Source: Thermocatellispora tengchongensis
GTDB taxonomy: Bacteria; Actinomycetota; Actinomycetes; Streptosporangiales; Streptosporangiaceae
DNA: 64,000 bases
Reading direction: 5' to 3'
Assembly (NCBI RefSeq): GCF_014202315.1
Contig: NZ_JACHGN010000033.1
Coordinates: 40,697 to 104,696, forward strand
In this document: one piece after another, positions 1 to 9,050 of the stretch
Layout of the letters: every line of letters begins with the position of its first letter
How positions within the stretch are numbered: position 1 is the first letter of the stretch
Notes under the pieces: model-generated
Databases searched by the model: none
What the model saw: the letters and a program-made list of their open reading frames with translations, nothing else
Told to the model about the DNA's origin: nothing
Translations under genes and position numbers: made by a program

Positions 1-1
1 C

Positions 2-1216
2 GTGGCGGTCAGCCTGCCCTGGGTCCTGTACCAGGAGTACGGCGACACCGAGATCCTCAGACGCTGCTACGACTCCATGGCCGCCTTCATCCGCGACGTC
101 GAGACCCGGCTCGACGACAACGGGCTGTGGAGCAGCGGCTTCCAGTTCGGCGACTGGCTCGACCCCGACGCACCCCCGGACAACGCCGCGGGCGGCAAGA
201 CCGACCGGCACCTGGTGGCCGCCGCCTACCTGGCCAAGACCACACGCGAGATGGCCGACACCGCCCGCATCCTCGCCACCGCCGACGCCGGACACTTCGC
301 GTCATTGGCCGAAAGGACACGCGACGCCTTCCGCGCCGAATACGTCACCAAGAACGGCCGGGTCGCCGGCGAGAGCACCACCGCCTACGCCCTGGCCATC
401 TGCTTCGACCTGCTCGACCCCGGCCAGGAGGCCCATGCCGGCGCGCGCCTGGCGCAACTGGTCGCCAAGGCCGGCTTCAAGATCTCCACCGGCTTCGCGG
501 GAACCCCGTTGGTCCTGCCCGCCCTCACCAAGACCGGCCACCTGGAAGAGGCCTACCTGCTGCTCCTGGAGACCGGCTGCCCCTCCTTCCTCTACCCGGT
601 CACCATGGGCGCGACCACGATCTGGGAACGCTGGGACGCCATCCGCCCCGACGGCACCCTCAACTCCACCGGCATGACCTCGCTCAACCACTACGCCCTC
701 GGCGCGGTCTGCGACTGGCTGCACAAGACCGTCGGCGGCCTGGCCCCGCTCGAACCCGGCTACCGGCGCATGCGGATCGCCCCCAAACCCGGCGGCGGCC
801 TCACCCACGCCACCCTCACCCACACCACCGTCCACGGCCAGGTACGCATCGGCTGGCGCCTGACCCGCCGGTTCACCCTCGACGTGACCATCCCCGACGG
901 CACCCACGCCCTGGTCGAACTGCCCGACGGCACGACCGCCGAGATCACCGGCGGCAGCCACTCCTTCGGCTGCGACCTGCCCGGCAAGGACGGCCCGCCC
1001 GAGCCGTACACCATGGACACCCCGCTGAAGACGCTCGCCGGGGACCCGGCGGTGTGGCGGGCGGTTACGGAGGCGTTCGCCAAGCACTTCCCCGGCATCC
1101 CCCTCGACGGCACCGCCCCCGAGGCCGCCACCTACTCCCTCAACAACGTGCTCGGCTTCGTCCCCGGCGCGTCGGAGGAACTGGCGAACGACCTGAAGAC
1201 CGCACTGGAAGCATGA
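2..1216 (+). CDS. alpha-L-rhamnosidase (GH78), 3' part only
   Basis: The gene enters from outside the window, so only the last ~404 residues are present. They cover most of the (alpha/alpha)6 barrel and the C-terminal beta-sandwich of a GH78 rhamnosidase, which removes terminal alpha-L-rhamnose from plant glycosides. Visible family motifs are GDWLDP (~50-55), KTDRH (~66-70), TIWERWD (~206-212, whose Glu fits the GH78 catalytic base) and SLNHYALGAVCDWLH (~225-239). The general-acid motif normally sits upstream, in the missing part. No signal peptide can be judged. The gene ends head-on against the tetR gene with no gap. Family assignment is firm; substrate aglycone is unknown. Confidence 0.9.
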   Translation: MAVSLPWVLYQEYGDTEILRRCYDSMAAFIRDVETRLDDNGLWSSGFQFGDWLDPDAPPDNAAGGKTDRHLVAAAYLAKTTREMADTARILATADAGHFASLAERTRDAFRAEYVTKNGRVAGESTTAYALAICFDLLDPGQEAHAGARLAQLVAKAGFKISTGFAGTPLVLPALTKTGHLEEAYLLLLETGCPSFLYPVTMGATTIWERWDAIRPDGTLNSTGMTSLNHYALGAVCDWLHKTVGGLAPLEPGYRRMRIAPKPGGGLTHATLTHTTVHGQVRIGWRLTRRFTLDVTIPDGTHALVELPDGTTAEITGGSHSFGCDLPGKDGPPEPYTMDTPLKTLAGDPAVWRAVTEAFAKHFPGIPLDGTAPEAATYSLNNVLGFVPGASEELANDLKTALEA

Positions 1217-1798
1217 TCAGGGCAAGGCTGGAAGCCGATCAAGCGCACGGTCCAACAGGGCCAGGATCGCATCGTCGTCGGCCTGGCCGAGGAGACGCTC
1301 GGTGCGCAAGCCCTCGACAAGGCAGAGCAGTTCCCGGGCGTCGGCGTCGGCATCGGACACGCCGGCCCGCCGGAACTGATCGGCCACCAGGGTATGCAGC
1401 AGCGCGTACTGCTCGCGGAAAACGGCCGCGAGATCCGGGTCGGCCGCGGCGCGGGCCGTGAAGGCCGCGGCCAGCCTCGCCTCGACGGCACGCTCCTCGT
1501 CCAGCGGGAGCAACTCCAGCGCGATCGCGCGCAGCACCCGATGGGGTGGCGAGGGCTGCGGCGCGCCGGCCGCCCGCGCCGAGAGCCGCTCGGCCAGACG
1601 ACGTCCATGATGCCGCAGCGCGAACAGCAGCATCTCGTCCTTGGTGGTGAAGTGATGCTGGATCGCCCCGGTGGTCACTCCGGCCTCTGCCGCGACCTGC
1701 CGCAGACCCAGCCCGTCCGGCCCGCCGCGGCTCAGCACACGGCCGACCGCTTCGGCGATCGCGGCCTGGCGCCGCGACGGGTCCAATCGAGTCCTCAC
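1217..1798 (-). CDS. TetR-family transcriptional repressor
   Basis: A 193-residue regulator. Starting at the GTG at 1798, which follows a GGGAGGGG ribosome site, the protein opens with a TetR helix-turn-helix: RQAAIAEAVGRVLSRGG, then LRQVAAEAGVTTGAIQHHFTTKDEMLLFA. The remainder is a helical ligand-binding domain (~60-190). Longer in-frame starts exist upstream but would read through the palindromic operator. It is divergent from an alpha/beta hydrolase gene, with a 20-bp perfect palindrome in the 49-bp gap, so it most likely represses both itself and the hydrolase. The ligand cannot be told from the sequence. Confidence 0.88.
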   Translation of the reverse strand: MRTRLDPSRRQAAIAEAVGRVLSRGGPDGLGLRQVAAEAGVTTGAIQHHFTTKDEMLLFALRHHGRRLAERLSARAAGAPQPSPPHRVLRAIALELLPLDEERAVEARLAAAFTARAAADPDLAAVFREQYALLHTLVADQFRRAGVSDADADARELLCLVEGLRTERLLGQADDDAILALLDRALDRLPALP

Positions 1799-1811
1799 GG
1801 TTCCCCTCCCA

Positions 1812-1831
1812 TACATTACGATCGTAATGTA
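1812..1831. promoter_or_regulatory. TetR operator, perfect 20-bp palindrome
   Basis: TACATTACGATCGTAATGTA is its own reverse complement over all 20 bases. It sits between the tetR start (1798) and the hydrolase start (1848), just upstream of both ribosome sites, where a dimeric TetR protein would block both promoters. Direct observation for the palindrome; binding by the neighbouring TetR is inference from position. Confidence 0.85.
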
Positions 1832-1847
1832 GCGGAGGTCCCGCGAA

Positions 1848-2735
1848 GTGGAGCCCTGCGTGCATGTGAGCGGATTCGTCAACGACTCGGCGCGAGAGCG
1901 GTTCTTCGCGCTGTACGAGCAGGCCATGCGGACCTGGCCGGAACACACCCGCCAGGACGTGGAAACCTCCTTCGGCCCCACCGCCACCTACCGGGCGCAT
2001 GCCGGCACGGGGCCACCGGTGATACTTCTGCACGGAGGCAAGGCCACCTCGGCGTCCTGGGCCCACCTCGTGCCCACGCTGACCCCGTACGGCACCGTCT
2101 TCGCCATCGACACCCTCGGCGATGCCGGCGCCAGCATCCAGCAGCGCCCGCTGACCGACGCGCACCAGCGCGCGCAATGGCTGGATGAGGTCCTGGCAGG
2201 ACTCGGCTGCGACCGCGCCCACCTGATCGGCTTGTCCTACGGCGGCTGGATGGCACTCAACCAGGCCGTACACCGGCCATCGCGGGTCGCCTCGGTGACA
2301 GCTCTCGAACCGGCCAGGGCCCTCACCCCCATCCGCGCCGGCTTCTGGCTCCGCCTGATCTCCACGACGCTCACCGGCTCCACCGCAGCCGCGGTCCGCT
2401 ACCTGGCCTGGTGCCGGGCGGGACGCCTCCCGCAGCCGCCGATGCGAGACCTGCTGGTGTCGGCGATGCTGGATCACCGGCAGCGAGCCGTCTGTCCCCC
2501 TCAGCCTCTGACCAACGGCCAACTACGCGCCATCACCGCGCCCACCCTGGTGATCCTCGGCGGACGCAGCCCGGTCCACAACGTCCAGCGCGCGGCGGAC
2601 CGCACGCGCAGGCTGCTCTCCTCGGCCCGGGTAGAGATCGTGGCGGACGCCGGCCACGGGCTACCGGCCGATTCACCCGAAGCGGTCGGCCGGTTGATCC
2701 GCTCGTTCCTACGGGACGTCTCCTCGACCGCTTGA
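1848..2735 (+). CDS. alpha/beta hydrolase
   Basis: A 295-residue single-domain alpha/beta-hydrolase, no signal peptide. The oxyanion region is VILLHGGKATSASW (~58-71), the nucleophile elbow is GLSYGG (Ser ~130) and the catalytic His lies in DAGHGLPADSPE (~270). The usual acid loop reads LGGRSPVHN and lacks the expected Asp, so the acid may come from another position or the enzyme may be unusual. The GTG start at 1848 follows GGAGG at 1834-1838. The divergent TetR gene and shared operator suggest the hydrolase is induced by a small molecule, perhaps an ester or lactone it degrades. Reaction is unknown. Confidence 0.8.
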   Translation: MEPCVHVSGFVNDSARERFFALYEQAMRTWPEHTRQDVETSFGPTATYRAHAGTGPPVILLHGGKATSASWAHLVPTLTPYGTVFAIDTLGDAGASIQQRPLTDAHQRAQWLDEVLAGLGCDRAHLIGLSYGGWMALNQAVHRPSRVASVTALEPARALTPIRAGFWLRLISTTLTGSTAAAVRYLAWCRAGRLPQPPMRDLLVSAMLDHRQRAVCPPQPLTNGQLRAITAPTLVILGGRSPVHNVQRAADRTRRLLSSARVEIVADAGHGLPADSPEAVGRLIRSFLRDVSSTA

Positions 2736-2872
2736 ACACCAAGCTCTTTCGAAGATCGTCCTCAGCGGTGAATCAGGGTGGAAAGCACCTCCTGGCGCAC
2801 GCACGCCGCGCCGTACGCGGTGCGCCCGGCACCGCCGGCGGAGAACCGCGCTCTGGGTGAGCGGGGCATCGC

Positions 2873-4375
2873 TCACGAGGCGGTGCCGGATTCGGCGTCC
2901 GTGGGAGTGTGGGGACGGTAGGAGACCTCGCGCACCACGACCTCGCCGGCGACCGGCTCGACGCCGAACGTGCGACCGGTGAAGCCGCCGGCCACTTCGG
3001 TTGACAGGTAGCGTCCGTCGAACGCGCCGAGAACCTGGGGCGTCCCGTCGGCGGCCAGGACGGCCAGTTCCACGACGTCGGGCTCCGGCGGTGGCATGGG
3101 GCCGGCCGCCGCGGGTTCCCGGACCGAGATGCGCAGCCTCACCCCATCGCCCGGGGGAACCGGCACCCGCGCGATCGTCGTGCGGGCCGGTCCGACGACC
3201 ACGGTGGCCTCGACCGTCTCGGCGTCGGCCGTGAGCCCATACCAGTGGGAGCCGTCGATGCCGACGATGAAGCGCCCGGTGCCCCTGGAGGTGTCGAGCC
3301 GGGCCTCCGCTGTCCACTCAAGGTCCCGCGCACGCGCCGCCAGCACCGGCCTCGGGTCGCCCTCGGCGGGCGCCGTCAGCACGAGGCGGCCGGGCGCCTG
3401 CCACGTGGTGAACGTGTGCGGGAACAGGTTCGGCGACACCCAACGCCGGTCGAGCTCGAAGGAGTCGAACCGATCGACGAAGGAGTGGTCCGGCGGCACC
3501 GGGGCGAAGCGCCCCTCATCGACCACAGGCCAGCCGTCGACCCACTCCACGCCCGCGATGAACGTCTCACGGCCGTTGACGTGGAACATCGGGGTCTGGC
3601 CGCGGGGGCGTACCCCGAGATACACCATGGCCCACGAGCCGTCGGCCAGTTGGACGAGGTCGGCATGGCCGGTGTTCTGCACGCGATGACCCGAGCTGCG
3701 ATGGGTGAGGATCGGATTGGCCGGCGCCGCCTCGAAGGGTCCATCCAGCGAACGGGAACGCGCGATGGTGACCGCATGCCCCCGCTCCGTACCGCCTTCC
3801 GCGAGCAGCAGGTACCACCAGCCGTCACGTCGGTAGAGGTGCGGGCCCTCCGGGTAGGCCAGCCCGGTGCCGTTCCAGAGCGACTTCGGCGGGGCGAGCA
3901 TCGCGCCCGTCGCGGGGTCGATCGGCGCGCTGATGATTCCGGTCAGCTCAGGCGCGGTCGATGCCCAGGTGAGGTGGCATATCCCGTCCTCGTCCCAGAC
4001 CAGGTCCGGGTCGATCCCGATGGCGCCGTCCACGTAGACCGGCTCCGACCATGGCCCCGCGGGGTCATCGGCCGAGACGATCATCTGGCCGCGGTGGATT
4101 TCCACCACGTTCGTGGTGACAAGCCAGAACCTCCCCCCGTGGTGGCGAAGCGTCGGTGCGTACACTCCCGTGCTCGCGGGGGCGGCACGCACGTCCAACT
4201 GCTCGGGACGCTGCAGCGCGTTGGTCACCAACGTCCAGCTCACCAGGTCGGTGCTGCGGTGGATCGGCACGCCTGGCGCGTACTCGAAGCTGGAGTTGGC
4301 GATGTAGTACGTCTCTCCCACCCGGCAGATGGTCGGGTCGGGGTAGAACCCCGCGATGATAGGTGTCGTCGTCAC
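2873..4375 (-). CDS. GH43 beta-xylosidase / alpha-L-arabinofuranosidase
   Basis: A 500-residue intracellular glycosidase with no signal peptide. The five-bladed propeller holds the three GH43 acids: Asp13 in FYPDPTIC, Asp122/124 in IGIDPDLVW, and Glu176 in AYPEGPHLY. A C-terminal beta-sandwich (~310-490) is typical of the xylan beta-xylosidase branch, which trims terminal xylose or arabinose from oligosaccharides or glycosides. The GTG start follows a GAAAGAG site. It lies downstream of lacI and the GH2 gene on the same strand, probably read with them. A short fragment of a second copy of this gene survives at 13750-13813. Confidence 0.88.
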   Translation of the reverse strand: MTTTPIIAGFYPDPTICRVGETYYIANSSFEYAPGVPIHRSTDLVSWTLVTNALQRPEQLDVRAAPASTGVYAPTLRHHGGRFWLVTTNVVEIHRGQMIVSADDPAGPWSEPVYVDGAIGIDPDLVWDEDGICHLTWASTAPELTGIISAPIDPATGAMLAPPKSLWNGTGLAYPEGPHLYRRDGWWYLLLAEGGTERGHAVTIARSRSLDGPFEAAPANPILTHRSSGHRVQNTGHADLVQLADGSWAMVYLGVRPRGQTPMFHVNGRETFIAGVEWVDGWPVVDEGRFAPVPPDHSFVDRFDSFELDRRWVSPNLFPHTFTTWQAPGRLVLTAPAEGDPRPVLAARARDLEWTAEARLDTSRGTGRFIVGIDGSHWYGLTADAETVEATVVVGPARTTIARVPVPPGDGVRLRISVREPAAAGPMPPPEPDVVELAVLAADGTPQVLGAFDGRYLSTEVAGGFTGRTFGVEPVAGEVVVREVSYRPHTPTDAESGTAS

Positions 4376-4453
4376 CTGTGGCTCTTTCTATCGGGTTATG
4401 CGGGGCGGGCGGCGGGCGGGCGGCCTGTCGCAGGGCGGGCCGATGCCGCCGCC

Positions 4454-5449
4454 CTACCGCCGAGTGGATTCGCGGGCCACGATGGTCGCGTGCAGGTCGG
4501 GGGGCGTCTCGGGCAACGGCCGGTCCTCGGCCGCGTGCAGGGCCAGGTTGGCGAGGTAACGGCCCAGGCCGACGCTGTCGATGCTGACGCTGGACAGCGA
4601 CGGGTAGAGCATGCTCGCCATCGGCGTGTCGTCGTGACCGATGACGGCCAGGTCACCGGGGACGGACAGGCCGGCGCGTTGCGCGGCGGCCACGGTCATC
4701 GCGGCGATGTCGTCATTGAAGGCGGCCACGGCGGTGACGCCATTCGCGTGCCATTCCCGTACGGCTCGTGCCACGCTGCCATCGAGATGATCGACCGGAC
4801 GGACGTCGAGGGGGTCGAGGCCGAGCCGGTCGGCTGCCTGCCGCGCCGCTTCCACCCGTCCTTCCGACAGCAGGGAGAAGCGCTCATTGGTGCTCGTCGC
4901 GAAGGCGAGCCGCCGGTGCCCCAGTTCGTGCAAGTGCGTGATCTGCAGGCGAGTGCCCGCGGTGAGCGTCGCCGACGCCAGGGCGGACCGCTCCTGCTGC
5001 ACCTGAGGAAGGATCTTGGTGATGCCGCTGGCCTGCATGGAGCTGCGCTCGGCGGCGGTGATGGGCGTCCAGGAGATGACGACGTCCGGGTTGAGCAACT
5101 CCCACAGGGGCCGGGCGTGCCCCCTTTCGTGGCGGGTGTAGGTCACCAGGGCGTAGCCCGCCTCGTCGAGGATTTGGGAGGCCGTCTCCAGGTTCTGGCG
5201 CAGGCTGTGCTCCATGGGCCAGTCCGGCAGCACCAGCAAAATGATCATGCTGCGCCCTCTGGCGAGCGCCTGGGCGGTCCGGTGCGGCCGGTAGCCCAGA
5301 CGCGCGGCCTCGGCCAGGACGCGCTCACGCGTGGCGGCGGGGATGCTCTGGCCCGGGGTGTTGTTGAACACATAGCCCACGGTGGCGCGGGACAATCCAA
5401 GCGAGCGGGCGACATCCGTTGCGGTGACACGCCTGTTTCGCTGCGTCAC
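4454..5449 (-). CDS. LacI-family regulator of the glycosidase regulon
   Basis: A 331-residue LacI/GalR repressor: N-terminal HTH (VTATDVARSLGLSRATVGYVFNN), hinge helix (RTAQALARGRS) and periplasmic-binding-like sugar domain (~60-325, with AFNDDIAAMTVAAAQ and VIGHDDTPMASM). The GTG at 5449 is chosen because it follows GAGGTGAAG at good spacing and places the HTH at residue ~8. A near-perfect operator palindrome lies 22 bp upstream, so autoregulation is likely. The same 16-bp operator recurs before the MFS/GH3 and GH3/GH1 operons, making this protein their likely regulator. The effector sugar is not predictable. Confidence 0.9.
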   Translation of the reverse strand: MTQRNRRVTATDVARSLGLSRATVGYVFNNTPGQSIPAATRERVLAEAARLGYRPHRTAQALARGRSMIILLVLPDWPMEHSLRQNLETASQILDEAGYALVTYTRHERGHARPLWELLNPDVVISWTPITAAERSSMQASGITKILPQVQQERSALASATLTAGTRLQITHLHELGHRRLAFATSTNERFSLLSEGRVEAARQAADRLGLDPLDVRPVDHLDGSVARAVREWHANGVTAVAAFNDDIAAMTVAAAQRAGLSVPGDLAVIGHDDTPMASMLYPSLSSVSIDSVGLGRYLANLALHAAEDRPLPETPPDLHATIVARESTRR

Positions 5450-5470
5450 GAGAACTTCACCTCTGCCTGC

Positions 5471-5498
5471 GATAGGGCTTGCACGCGCAAGCCCTATC
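5471..5498. promoter_or_regulatory. LacI operator at the lacI promoter
   Basis: Perfect 12-bp arms, GATAGGGCTTGC and GCAAGCCCTATC, flank ACGC. The core GCTTGCACGCGCAAGC (5477-5492) belongs to the same 16-bp operator family as the six sites at 8678-8748 and 14367-14437. It lies in the 93-bp gap between the GH2 stop and the lacI start, so it should control lacI and the downstream GH43 gene. Confidence 0.85.
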
Positions 5499-5542
5499 AC
5501 TATCTCATGGAATCATCCATCGCCCGCAAATCGCGGGGTCCA

Positions 5543-8461
5543 TCAGTCCTCTTCGGAGAGTGTCAGGCGCCACTGCCAGGCGTATTCGCGCCGGGGCAGC
5601 CGATACGCGGGCAAAGTGTCGGGGCCCAGAAGTCCGGTGCCGACGCCGCGATGAGCGATGTCGAGATGGACGACGGTCTTGCGGCTCGGCCGCAGTTCCC
5701 ACCAGTGTGCCGCCGCCTCCAGCTCGCTGATCGCGTAACGGCTCACGGTCATGTGCAGGGGCGTCGCGTGCACGGTTCGCACGGTTCCGGCCGGGCCGGA
5801 CAGGCGTAGTTCGGTGACCTCCCCGCGGCCACCGTTCTCCTGCGGTTTCAGATACGGCACGGCGAGATCGCCGATGGGGCTCTCCCACGCGCCGAGCAGG
5901 GCCGAGGCTCGGCGGTCGGGGTAGTTCTCCCACGGCCCCAGCCCCACCCATCGGGCCTGTTCGAAGCCGTCCACGAGCTCGAACTCCATGCCCACGCGCA
6001 GCCCGTCGCCGACGGCATCGGGCAGCGTCACATGCTCGGCCAACAGGTAGTCTCCCTGGTCCAGGACCGTGACGGTGCGGGTGTGCACGACCTCGTCACC
6101 GAAGGCCGCGCGGTACCGGATGGTGGCCGTCCCGGCGTCGGCGCGGACATCGATGGGCGTGAGCTGGAAGAAACCGGATCGGACGAACCGGTTGTCCAGG
6201 GCGAACGACTGGTCGTTGTCGGTCAGGGCCCGCCACAGGCACAGTTGCGGCCCACGGCGCAACAGCGGATGACGCACTTCGGCGTGTGCGGTGCCGGTGT
6301 CACGGGGAAGGCGCGGCAGCCTGCGGGGGAAGGTGACCTGATGGGCGGAGACCTCTGTGCCCGCCGGCGCCCACACGGCGTCCCGGCGCGTACGCACGCT
6401 CACGGTGAGCGCCAGGGCCGTGCCGAGCAGCGCACGGATCGAATCCGGCACGTCGATGATGGCCTCCGCACCTGGCGCCGCCGGCGGCGCGGGGAGCGTG
6501 ACCGCGCCCACCGGCCCGTCTTCGGTCTCCACCTGCAGCCGCAGGTCGTAGGCACCGAGGTCGGCGAAGGTCTGCCGGTTGCGCAGCCGTAACGTACCGG
6601 CCTGGGCCTCCTCCGCGCCGGAGGTGATGCGGATCGGGCTGAACAGGCCGCGCGCCTCGTACAGCGCGGGCTTGGGGGTGAGGTCGGGGAAGACCACGCC
6701 GTTGAGGAGCGTGACGCCGTCGTTCGGCTCGTCGCCGAAGTCGCCGCCATAGCGGTACCGGCCGTCGCCGTCGGGGTCGAGCGCGTGGTCCTTGAATTCC
6801 CAGATGAAGCCGCCTTGCAGGCCCGGCAGGTTCTCGAACAGCCGCCAGTACTCGGCCAGTCCGCCGGTCGAGTTCCCTTGCGAGTAGGCGTACTCGCACA
6901 GGATGACCGGCCGGTCCGCTCGCGGATCGGCGGAAAAGGCCGTGAGGGCCTCGAACGAGGGATACATCGGGCAGACCAGGTCGCTGGCCGCGTGGCCGGC
7001 ATGCCAGTCCCTGGCGATCGCGCCTTCGTAGTGCAACGGCCGTGTCGGATCGACGGCGCGCACCCACGCGGCGGCGGTATCGTGGCTGGGCCCGTAACCG
7101 GTCTCGTTACCGAGCGACCAGATGATCAGCGAGGGATGGTTACGGTCGCGCAGCACCATCCGGGAGACCCGCTCGACGAACTCGGGCAGGTAACGCGGAT
7201 CGTGGGCGAGCGTGGTGGTGAAGGCGTGCCCCTCGATGTCGGCCTCATCGACCACGTAGAAGCCGATCTCGTCGCACAGGTCGAGGAAGACCGGGTCGTT
7301 GGGATAGTGCGAGGTACGGATCGCGTTCACGTTGAACCGCTTGAGCAGGGACAGTTCCGCCAGCATCAGCTCCCGCGAGATGACGCGGCCGGTGCGCGGG
7401 TCCACATCGTGGCGGTTGACTCCCTGGATGAGCACGCGTTCGCCGTTGACCAGCAGGTCACGCCCCTCGATGCGTACGCGGCGGAAACCGATGCGCAACC
7501 GCGCCGTGTCCACGGTCTCGCCCGCGGGCGAGACCAACTCGACCAGCAGCTCTTCCAGATGCGGTGTCTCGGCCGTCCAGGGGGCGACCTCAAGGGCGTC
7601 GAGTGTGAGGACCGCGGTGCCCGCCTTCTCCCGCGGCGGCATCATGCCATCGGCCGCCGGGCGCAGTTCCTCGGCGATGGGAGCGCCGGCCGCGCGCAGG
7701 CTGAGCAGATCCATGAGCCCGTCGGGGAGGCCCAGCGGCTTGGGCCGCTTCGAGCGATCGGTCAACGGCGGCGCGAAGGCGGGCTCCACCACGCGCGGGC
7801 TGATTCCGCGTGTCTCCGTCCGGCCGAGCACCTCGATCCGTGCCGACCACGCGACCTCGTGCAGATGGTCCAGTCCGGCCGTGGCCACCGTCACTTTCAA
7901 GCTTCCGCGCCCGGCCTCGTAGTCCGCCACCACGGCCACGTCACGCAGGTGCACCTCCGGCACGGTGTAGAGGAACACCGATCGGGACAGGCCGGCCTGC
8001 CACCAGTGGTCCTGGTCCTCCAGGTAGGTGACCGCCGACCATTTGGCGATCTGGAGCTCGATCGTGTTGGAGCCCGCTATCACGGCGTCGGTGATGTCGA
8101 ACTCGGCCGCGAGATGCGAGTCGGTGCTGGTCCCGACGGGGTGGCCGTTGACGGTGACGCTCAGGTGACCTTCGGCGGCGCCGACGTGCAAGATCGTCCG
8201 GCGCCCCGGTTGTGGCGTCAGTTCCACGGTCCGCCGGTAGACACCGGTTGGATTGTGCTCCGGGACCGCGGGAGGCACCTCGTCGAACGGCATCGCGACG
8301 TTGAGATAGTGCGGCGGATCGGCCTTCTCCCGCATCGTCCACAGTTCCGGCACCTCCACGCTCTTCCACTCCTGCTCATACGGCAGGAGCCGGAACTCCC
8401 ACGTCCCGTCGAGGACGATGTCGGGCGTACGGCGCAGCGCCCCCATGGGCAGGCGTTTCAC
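5543..8461 (-). CDS. GH2 beta-galactosidase (LacZ-like)
   Basis: A 972-residue LacZ-type GH2 enzyme: jelly-roll domain (~15-170), two Ig-like domains split by the TIM barrel (~335-620), and a C-terminal bgal_small_N-type domain (~700-970). The acid/base is Glu453 in SLGNETGYG and the nucleophile is Glu523 in ILCEYAYSQGNS. NRHDVDPRTGR and IRTSHYPNDP are classic LacZ motifs. An Ala/Pro-rich insert of about 65 residues (~225-290) interrupts the second domain, which is unusual. No signal peptide, so it acts on imported glycosides. The GTG start follows GAGGAG. It is divergent from the MFS operon and upstream of lacI and GH43. Confidence 0.9.
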   Translation of the reverse strand: MKRLPMGALRRTPDIVLDGTWEFRLLPYEQEWKSVEVPELWTMREKADPPHYLNVAMPFDEVPPAVPEHNPTGVYRRTVELTPQPGRRTILHVGAAEGHLSVTVNGHPVGTSTDSHLAAEFDITDAVIAGSNTIELQIAKWSAVTYLEDQDHWWQAGLSRSVFLYTVPEVHLRDVAVVADYEAGRGSLKVTVATAGLDHLHEVAWSARIEVLGRTETRGISPRVVEPAFAPPLTDRSKRPKPLGLPDGLMDLLSLRAAGAPIAEELRPAADGMMPPREKAGTAVLTLDALEVAPWTAETPHLEELLVELVSPAGETVDTARLRIGFRRVRIEGRDLLVNGERVLIQGVNRHDVDPRTGRVISRELMLAELSLLKRFNVNAIRTSHYPNDPVFLDLCDEIGFYVVDEADIEGHAFTTTLAHDPRYLPEFVERVSRMVLRDRNHPSLIIWSLGNETGYGPSHDTAAAWVRAVDPTRPLHYEGAIARDWHAGHAASDLVCPMYPSFEALTAFSADPRADRPVILCEYAYSQGNSTGGLAEYWRLFENLPGLQGGFIWEFKDHALDPDGDGRYRYGGDFGDEPNDGVTLLNGVVFPDLTPKPALYEARGLFSPIRITSGAEEAQAGTLRLRNRQTFADLGAYDLRLQVETEDGPVGAVTLPAPPAAPGAEAIIDVPDSIRALLGTALALTVSVRTRRDAVWAPAGTEVSAHQVTFPRRLPRLPRDTGTAHAEVRHPLLRRGPQLCLWRALTDNDQSFALDNRFVRSGFFQLTPIDVRADAGTATIRYRAAFGDEVVHTRTVTVLDQGDYLLAEHVTLPDAVGDGLRVGMEFELVDGFEQARWVGLGPWENYPDRRASALLGAWESPIGDLAVPYLKPQENGGRGEVTELRLSGPAGTVRTVHATPLHMTVSRYAISELEAAAHWWELRPSRKTVVHLDIAHRGVGTGLLGPDTLPAYRLPRREYAWQWRLTLSEED

Positions 8462-8617
8462 GGATGCTACTCCTCAGTAAGCGTGCGGGCGTGGACGCGC
8501 ATGCGGTTCGCCGCGGGACAAGGCGATCCTTCTGACAGTCGGGCCGGTGGAAGCACCGATCAACGGTGGCGGACCGGCTCGTCCGGGCCCGGATCGGTCG
8601 CCCCACGACGCAAGCCC

Positions 8618-8644
8618 GTGCTCCTCGTGCTCCTCGTGCTCCTC
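8618..8644. repeat. three tandem 9-bp repeats
   Basis: GTGCTCCTC occurs three times without a gap (8618-8626, 8627-8635, 8636-8644), just upstream of the operator module in the divergent GH2/MFS region. It may be a slipped-strand repeat; no function is visible. Confidence 0.8.
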
Positions 8645-8677
8645 GCGGGAGACGAGGCCCCAACTGTAGGCAGATGA

Positions 8678-8748
8678 ACTTACGCGCGCAAGTACTTGTG
8701 CGTGAAAGTTGAGGGGGCTACCGTACCGGCAAGCTTGCGCGCGAAAGC
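8678..8748 (+). promoter_or_regulatory. triple LacI-operator promoter of the MFS/GH3 operon
   Basis: Three 16-bp semi-palindromes: ACTTACGCGCGCAAGT (8678-8693), ACTTGTGCGTGAAAGT (8694-8709) and GCTTGCGCGCGAAAGC (8733-8748). A promoter fits between them: -35 TTGTGC (8696-8701), 17-nt spacer, -10 TACCGT (8719-8724). Operators therefore cover the -35 and the initially transcribed region, the classic arrangement for repression. The whole module is repeated with identical spacing at 14367-14437. Confidence 0.82.
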
Positions 8749-9050
8749 GCCCGGAAATGGTGGAGTAACGATGGCGGCCAGTCCTCACCACAACGCGCCG
8801 GAGGGGACGTCGGACTCACCCGTTCTCGACCGTCACCCGCGCATCCCGCCCGCCCCAAGGACACCGCGAATCATGAAGGCCGGTCCGATCCAGGGTGCCG
8901 TCCCCATGGACCTCGTTGACTTCGGTGCACGGACAAAGCCATCGGTTCGCGCCGGCGTGGGGGCCAGGCGGCGAGCTGGGACCCGGCGATCGGCAAGAAG
9001 GTGCGCCGGATCGCGCACCACGTTCGAAGAGACGACGACGGAGTCAGACA
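8749..9050 (+). other. long 5' leader of the MFS gene, with possible gene remnant
   Basis: About 300 bases separate the operator module from the transporter start. A short frame from ATG 8771 (after TGGAGTAACG) runs 110 codons to 9103, overlapping the MFS start; it has no recognisable family. In another frame 8980-9050 reads ASWDPAIGKKVRRIAHHVRR, which resembles the SSWDP motif of GH3 enzymes. This could be a decayed first gene of the operon, as seen after the twin promoter at 14437, or chance. Confidence 0.4.

Noticed and set aside
3245..5809. 854-codon open frame on the plus strand across GH43 and lacI
   Set aside because: Antisense of three well-supported minus-strand genes; Arg/Gly/Val-rich, no domain, no ribosome site. 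A by-product of high GC.
8618..8644. Three 9-bp repeats as a CRISPR or iteron
   Set aside because: Only three contiguous copies without spacers and no rep or cas gene; listed as a simple tandem repeat.
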